NCBI GenBank assembly: GCA_017311185.1
Contig: JAESUZ010004921.1
Location: 620,001-684,000 of the forward strand
Direction: 5' to 3'
DNA: 64,000 nucleotides
DNA from: Proteles cristata cristata
Lineage: Eukaryota; Chordata; Mammalia; Carnivora; Hyaenidae
Part shown: in pieces, positions 59,558 to 64,000 of the stretch
Layout of the letters: each line of letters begins with the position of its first letter
Numbering within the stretch: position 1 is the first letter of the stretch
Notes under the pieces: generated by a model
Databases searched by the model: none
The model's input: only the letters and a program-made list of their open reading frames with translations
Told to the model about the DNA's origin: nothing
Translations under genes and position numbers: made by a program

Positions 59558-59670
59558 TTTATTTATTTTTAAATTTACTTCTGAGAGAGAGAGAGAGAGA
59601 GAAGGGGAGGGTCAGAGAGAGAGGGAGACACAGAATCCGAAGCAGGCTCCTGTCTCTGAGCTAGCTGTCA
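59558..59670 (-). mobile_element. CanSINE 3' half remaining at an L1 deletion junction
   Basis: Antisense SINE tail and body ('tttatttatttatttttaaa', (GA)n, 'cagaatccgaagcaggctcc') stops at 'gagctagctgtcagcc' with the head missing. The next base is already L1 ORF2 about 2 kb further on, so the deletion removed the SINE head as well. Confidence 0.92.
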
Positions 59671-60706
59671 GCCACTTTGACAAAGTGGAAAAGAGTATTC
59701 AATGGAAAAAGACAGCCTCTTTAACAGATGGTGCTGGGAGAAATGGACAGCAATGTGCAGAAGAATGAAACTATATCACTTCCTCACACCATACACAAAA
59801 ATAAACTCAAAATGGGTAAAAGACCTGAATGTGAGACAGGAAACCATCAAAATCCTAGAGGAGAAAGCAGGAAACAACCTTCTTGACCTCAACCACAACA
59901 ATTTCTTACTTGACACACCCCCAAAGGCAAGGAAATCAAGGGCAAAACTGACCTCTTGAGACCACACCAAGATTAAAAGCTTCTGCATGGAAAAGGTAAC
60001 AATAAAACTAATAGGCAACTGACATATTGGGAAAAGATATTTGCAAATAACATAGCAGATAAAAGGCTAGTATCCAATATCTATAAAGAACTCCCCAAAC
60101 TCCACACCCAGAAAACAAATCATCCAGTGAAGAAAGGGGCAGAAGACATGAACAGACACTTCTCCAAAGAGGACATCTAGATGGCCCACAGACACATGAA
60201 ACGATGCTCAGTGTTCCTCATTGTCAGGAAAATGCAAATCAAAGCCACACTGAGATACCACCTCACGCTGGTCAGAGTGACTAAAATGAACAAATCAGGA
60301 GACTATAGATGCTGGCAAGGATATGGAGAAACAGGCACCCTCCTACACTGTTGGTGGGAATGTAAAGTGGTGCAGCCCCTCTGGAAAACAGTGTGGAGGT
60401 TCCTCAAAAAATTAACACTAGAACTCCCCTAGGACCCAGCAATAGCACTGCTAGGAATTTAGCCAAGGGATACAGGAGTGCTGATCCATAGGGGCACATG
60501 CACCCCAATGTTCATAGCAGCACTTTCAACAATAGCCAAATCATGGAGAGAGCCTAACTGTCCATCAACCGATGGATGGATCAAGAAGATGTGGTTTATC
60601 TATACCATGGAATACTACATGGCAATGAGAAAGAATGAAATCTGGCCATGTGTACCAACACGGATGGAACTTGAGGGTGTTATGCTGAGTGAAATGAGTC
60701 AGGCAT
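59671..60706 (+). pseudogene. L1 ORF2 C-terminal relic
   Basis: Open segments 59702-59959, 60181-60432 and 60478-60708 read as the ORF2 C-terminal region. They include '[19 protein letters not shown]', '[19 protein letters not shown]' (part of the cysteine-containing C-terminal segment) and 'WIKKMWFIYTMEYYMAMRK'. They are separated by stops and frame changes. Upstream endonuclease and RT parts are deleted. Confidence 0.9.
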
Positions 60707-60999
60707 AGAAGGACAGATACTATATGTTTTCATTTATAGTTGAATCAGGAGAAACATAACAGAGAACCATTGAGGAGGAGAAGGGGAAAAATAGTTGGGG
60801 AAAGGGAGGGAGGTAAACCATGAGAGACTCCTGAATGCTGAGAACAAACTGAGGACTGATGGGGGGGGCGGGGAGGGGAGTGATGGGCATGGAGGAGGGC
60901 ACTTGTTGGGATGAGCACTGGGTATTATATGGAAACCAACTTGACAATAAACTATGAAAGAAAAAGAAGATTAAAAGAAATAAAATAAAAGTCATAGGA

Positions 61000-61155
61000 A
61001 GGCATTCTGCTACAAAATTAACCATTTAATTGTCTCATCTCAGAGTCTTAACTTGCACTCTTTCTCCTTCTTTTAAGGAATTGTGAAGTTCCTTAATCAC
61101 ATAGGCTATTCTCTCAGCTGTGATCACTTTCTCTGTGTCCCTGAGGTATAGATGA
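61000..61155. other. Unassigned sequence
   Basis: Short interval between the L1 target site and MIR; nothing recognised. Confidence 0.35.
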
Positions 61156-61159
61156 CACA

Positions 61160-61410
61160 AAGTGGCAGCTTAGAGTAATGAGAAGAGCACAGATTTGGGA
61201 ATCCATGGACTTAGGCTAAATCCATCATCTGTCATTTACTCTGTGAATGTTTCAGGAAGTGACAATAGCTCCAAGACCAAATTTACCTGTGTGGAATGAA
61301 TATAATAATAACTGCCTTATCTACCTCATAGACTTACTGTGAGGAAAAAAGAAAAATAACTAAGACATAGATGAAATAAATTCATCAATGTGAAAGTGTT
61401 AGGTAAATGA
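61160..61410 (+). repeat. MIR (sense)
   Basis: 'gagtaatgagaagagcacag', 'taataataactgccttatct', 'acctcatagacttactgtga' and 'gaaagtgttaggtaaatgaa' follow MIR order over most of its length. Confidence 0.8.
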
Positions 61411-61519
61411 AACTTTCCAAAATACTAGTCATATAAAATAAGTATCTATCCATTAAGACCTCTGAGAATATTGCATGGTTTAAATTAAAAGAATTAAAAA
61501 ATTAATTGAAAAATAAGTG

Positions 61520-61727
61520 GTCTGCCTGGGTGGCTCAGTTGGTTAATCATTCAACTTTAGCTCAGATCAGAATCTTATGGTTCTTGAGCCCTGTGTCGGG
61601 CTCTGTGCCCATGGCTTGGAACTTAGAACCTGCTTTGGACTCTGTGTCTCTCTCTATGTCTCTGTTCCTCCCCTGCTTATAACCTGTCTCTCTTAAAAAG
61701 AAACCAACATTAAAAATTTTAAAGAAA
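61520..61727 (+). mobile_element. CanSINE, diverged
   Basis: 'tctgcctgggtggctcagtt' head, 'cgggctctgtgcccatggct' body and 'aaccaacattaaaaatttta' tail. The first bases of the head are altered. Confidence 0.93.
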
Positions 61728-64000
61728 AAGATAAAGAAGAAATATGGACCACACAGCCTGAGAAAAGTTCTACAGTGGAGTGATCTGGGAAAGAGCCTTC
61801 AACAGACAAGAGTCTGTGTCTCCAAAAGAAAATGCCCTTGAAGTTGTACCACTAAGAAGCTGGAGAACTGAGTTCATAATATCCAGGGCCATGAGGATCT
61901 ATGACAATGATTTACCCAATCCATAAGAGTGTTTCTATAAAGGATTATCTCTCCTACCTGAATTTCTGCATTGTCTTAAATGTAGGAACCTTACATGGGA
62001 AGACATCATTTTAGTGGTCAGACTAGGCCCTGTATCAAACTCAATCTAGGTACAAATCCTTTCTCAAGTTGTTAGCATTCTTTTTCTTTATGATCCAGAA
62101 ATTTTCAAGTGAGTCCAAGTATTAAGTTCCACCTGAAGCAGCGTGAAGTGTGTTTTGAAGAACTTATCTGTACCAAGACAGCCTTGCAATGCCCCCAAAT
62201 CTACAATTTTTCTCACTTTGAACATGACTTTCAATTCTTTATTGTTGCAGCGAAGTATGGAAAGTTGAAATGCATGTTCATAAAATCCATGTTTGTGCAC
62301 ATACATATTCAAAGATTTCCCTGTATACTTTTATCCATTCTGAATGGTATGTATATTAGAAATTCTAAGAGAATGTCTTCACTGAGACATTTTGATTCTG
62401 CTTAAGACTCATACTTAGAGGGGGTTTTAAAAAGGATTTAATTCACCATTATTGACTCTTCAGCATATTAATAAAATGGAAATAACAACAAATATTTTGT
62501 GCTGAATTTAGACCTCCATATGCCCATGTTTTGACATCTTTTGTTTTATAAATTATATATAATTATATATGTATATGTCTTTTTCCAGTACTACTTTGTT
62601 CAATGGGCAACATTCATGGAATCTAGGAAAATGAGCCTTGTTGAATATGCAGATGTTTTGAAAGAAACCAGTGAAACATAATGAAAACCATTTGACATTG
62701 ATTTATGTGCTAAAGAAATTGCTAATTTTGAGAACCAAATAGATTTTTTCAAAAGAAAATATTTTCTAAATATGCTGAAAATCTGTACTTTTATGCGACG
62801 AAAAGGACAATATTCTGCATACCTGATTTACTTGTTCAACTGATTGATCTTTAGGTTCATATAGGGTTCATCTCCTTCAGGAAGGTTACTTACAAAGATG
62901 GGTATAACCATCCTGGTTCAAACATTCCTGCTTCTCACGTGAGTCAGAGTGGAGAATATAAGTTTGAGACTTTGTCTTGGGTTCTTTGAAGCCATAGCTA
63001 AGTAGGGGACTAAATGTGACAGGCTCGTCAGTGGTGGCAATTAGGAAAGAAACTCAAGTTAATAATAAATTTTTGAGATTTGATTCATTAATTGAAACTA
63101 ATCAGATTTCATGTCTGTCGTCCTAAATGAAGACATCAAAATAGCAGAATCAGAAGGTAAAACCTGGGGACAGAGTCCCTGAGGCAGAAATAGACTGAGA
63201 GAGACTTGTAGATTCACAGAAAAAGCAGAGAGGATATCCAAAAAGAAAGGGATTCCTTTTCGTTTGTTTGGTTTTGGTTTTTTGTTGTTGTTGTTCTCCA
63301 TTAGTCTTTTGAACATGCCATAATATGAAATCCAAACCATCTGGAGCCAAATTTTAAAATTCTGTCAATCCTATGGGAATTAACTAATGTCTAAAATCTT
63401 AATTCTGTAAAGTATGTAATTGGATGAATTTTTTGAGCTTTCCTTCAAATATTTGACCTTGCTTATGTTAAAAAATATTTAACTAATTAAGCTTAGTCAG
63501 AAAGAAAGGGGAGTACCATTAATAATCTGACATCAGGTATTGTTTCAATGGGGCCATCCATTCCAATTCACCCCCAAAAGAATCACAAATGTTCAGTTCT
63601 ATAGTACTTTCATTAGTTGATCATTATTTCAGGCAGCCTTGCTGACAAAGAAAAATCTTCACCTGTTTTATTTTACAGCCTCCAAACTTTCTCTCTGCCA
63701 GATGGGTGCTTACCTAATTGCAAAGCAGATTGTGTCTGTGTCTACAAAAGCAAATTGAATTGGAGACTTGAACATTAATCTAGAGGCCATATGTGTGTGT
63801 GCTGTCCTAAGTAAATATGACAATAGCAGCTAACCATCATTAAACTCTACTCATCTGATGGTAGAGCCCTATTTGCACTGACTCATTTACACATCAGTAT
63901 TTTTCTAAGTGTAAAGTTAGATTACCTATATCAGAGTTAGCTGGTAGCCTTCTTAATTGCACATTTGTGGGCCCTCCTCAAGATCTATACTATCAGAATC
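61728..64000. other. Long unassigned stretch to the window end
   Basis: About 2.3 kb without a recognised SINE or L1. It includes an AT-rich patch (62545-62575) and a T/G-rich (TTG)n run (63259-63296). ORF 62109-62405 (98 codons, plus) has no recognisable family. No supported exon. Confidence 0.4.

Larger units (their letters stand above)
57996..60980 (+). mobile_element. L1 with perfect TSD, internally deleted and carrying a SINE remnant
   Basis: Bounded by the identical 19-bp repeat 'taaaataaaagtcatagga' (57977-57995 and 60981-60999). Order: 5' region of unclear origin, ORF1 from about 58464, start of ORF2 endonuclease (about 59424-59557), SINE fragment (59558-59670), ORF2 C-terminal part (59671 to about 60706), 3' UTR with a G-rich run (60860-60878), and A-rich tail. 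Most of the endonuclease and the reverse transcriptase are absent, so it is not autonomous. Confidence 0.93.

Noticed and set aside
62109..62405. 98-codon plus-strand ORF
   Set aside because: No family recognised, no splice context, and an equally open minus-strand frame overlaps it.

Overview
The window is AT-rich, repeat-dense vertebrate nuclear DNA. It comes from a carnivoran and most likely from a cat-family (feliform) genome. The clearest sign is about two dozen tRNA-Lys-derived CanSINE copies. They have the 'gcctgggtggctcagt' head, the 'tcatgatctc' block, a feliform body ('gctgacagctcagagcctgga', 'gattctgtgtctccctc'), a CT-rich stretch and an 'aaaataaataaacattaaaa' tail. Carnivoran L1 pieces carry the matching 3' end (antisense 'aaatagtttattgtc'). 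Family names rest on my recognition of diagnostic segments; no database search was run.

No complete protein-coding gene is visible. Almost every ORF is a shadow of an L1, SINE, ERV or simple repeat. The one stretch that looks like host coding sequence is a single candidate internal exon on the minus strand (43089-43219). It has a long polypyrimidine tract, a TAG acceptor, 43 open codons and a GAG|GTAAGA donor. The window may therefore be intron of a large minus-strand gene, or intergenic DNA. I do not recognise the product.

Layout. 1-2575: old L1 3' half carrying SINEs. 2576-8560: mostly unassigned AT-rich DNA with an antisense L1 piece (5590-6331), SINEs, an MLT1-like LTR (7604-7978) and a short young L1. 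8560-13622: old L1s, SINEs and MIR. 13623-28500: mostly single-copy-looking DNA with scattered CanSINEs and MIRs, and a nested inverted SINE pair at 26546-27011. 28504-33322: L1 tails, old L1 3' ends, a SINE-L1-SINE nest (31595-32676) and a SINE with a large purine-rich expansion. 33323-37950: unassigned, with microsatellites. 37950-41237: long decayed L1 with 5' region, ORF1 relic and the start of ORF2. 41238-52780: L2, SINEs, MIRs, the candidate exon and long unassigned stretches. 52780-54109: ERV relic with pol and protease in opposite orientations. 54176-57770: old L1 3' end split by SINE and MLT1 insertions, then MaLR-type internal sequence. 57996-60980: L1 with a perfect 19-bp target-site duplication and a large internal deletion. 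60981-64000: MIR, one SINE and unassigned DNA.

No operon, CRISPR array, phage, or rRNA/tRNA gene is present. What is informative here is the insertion history (target-site duplications, nesting, inversion, internal deletion) and the possible exon.
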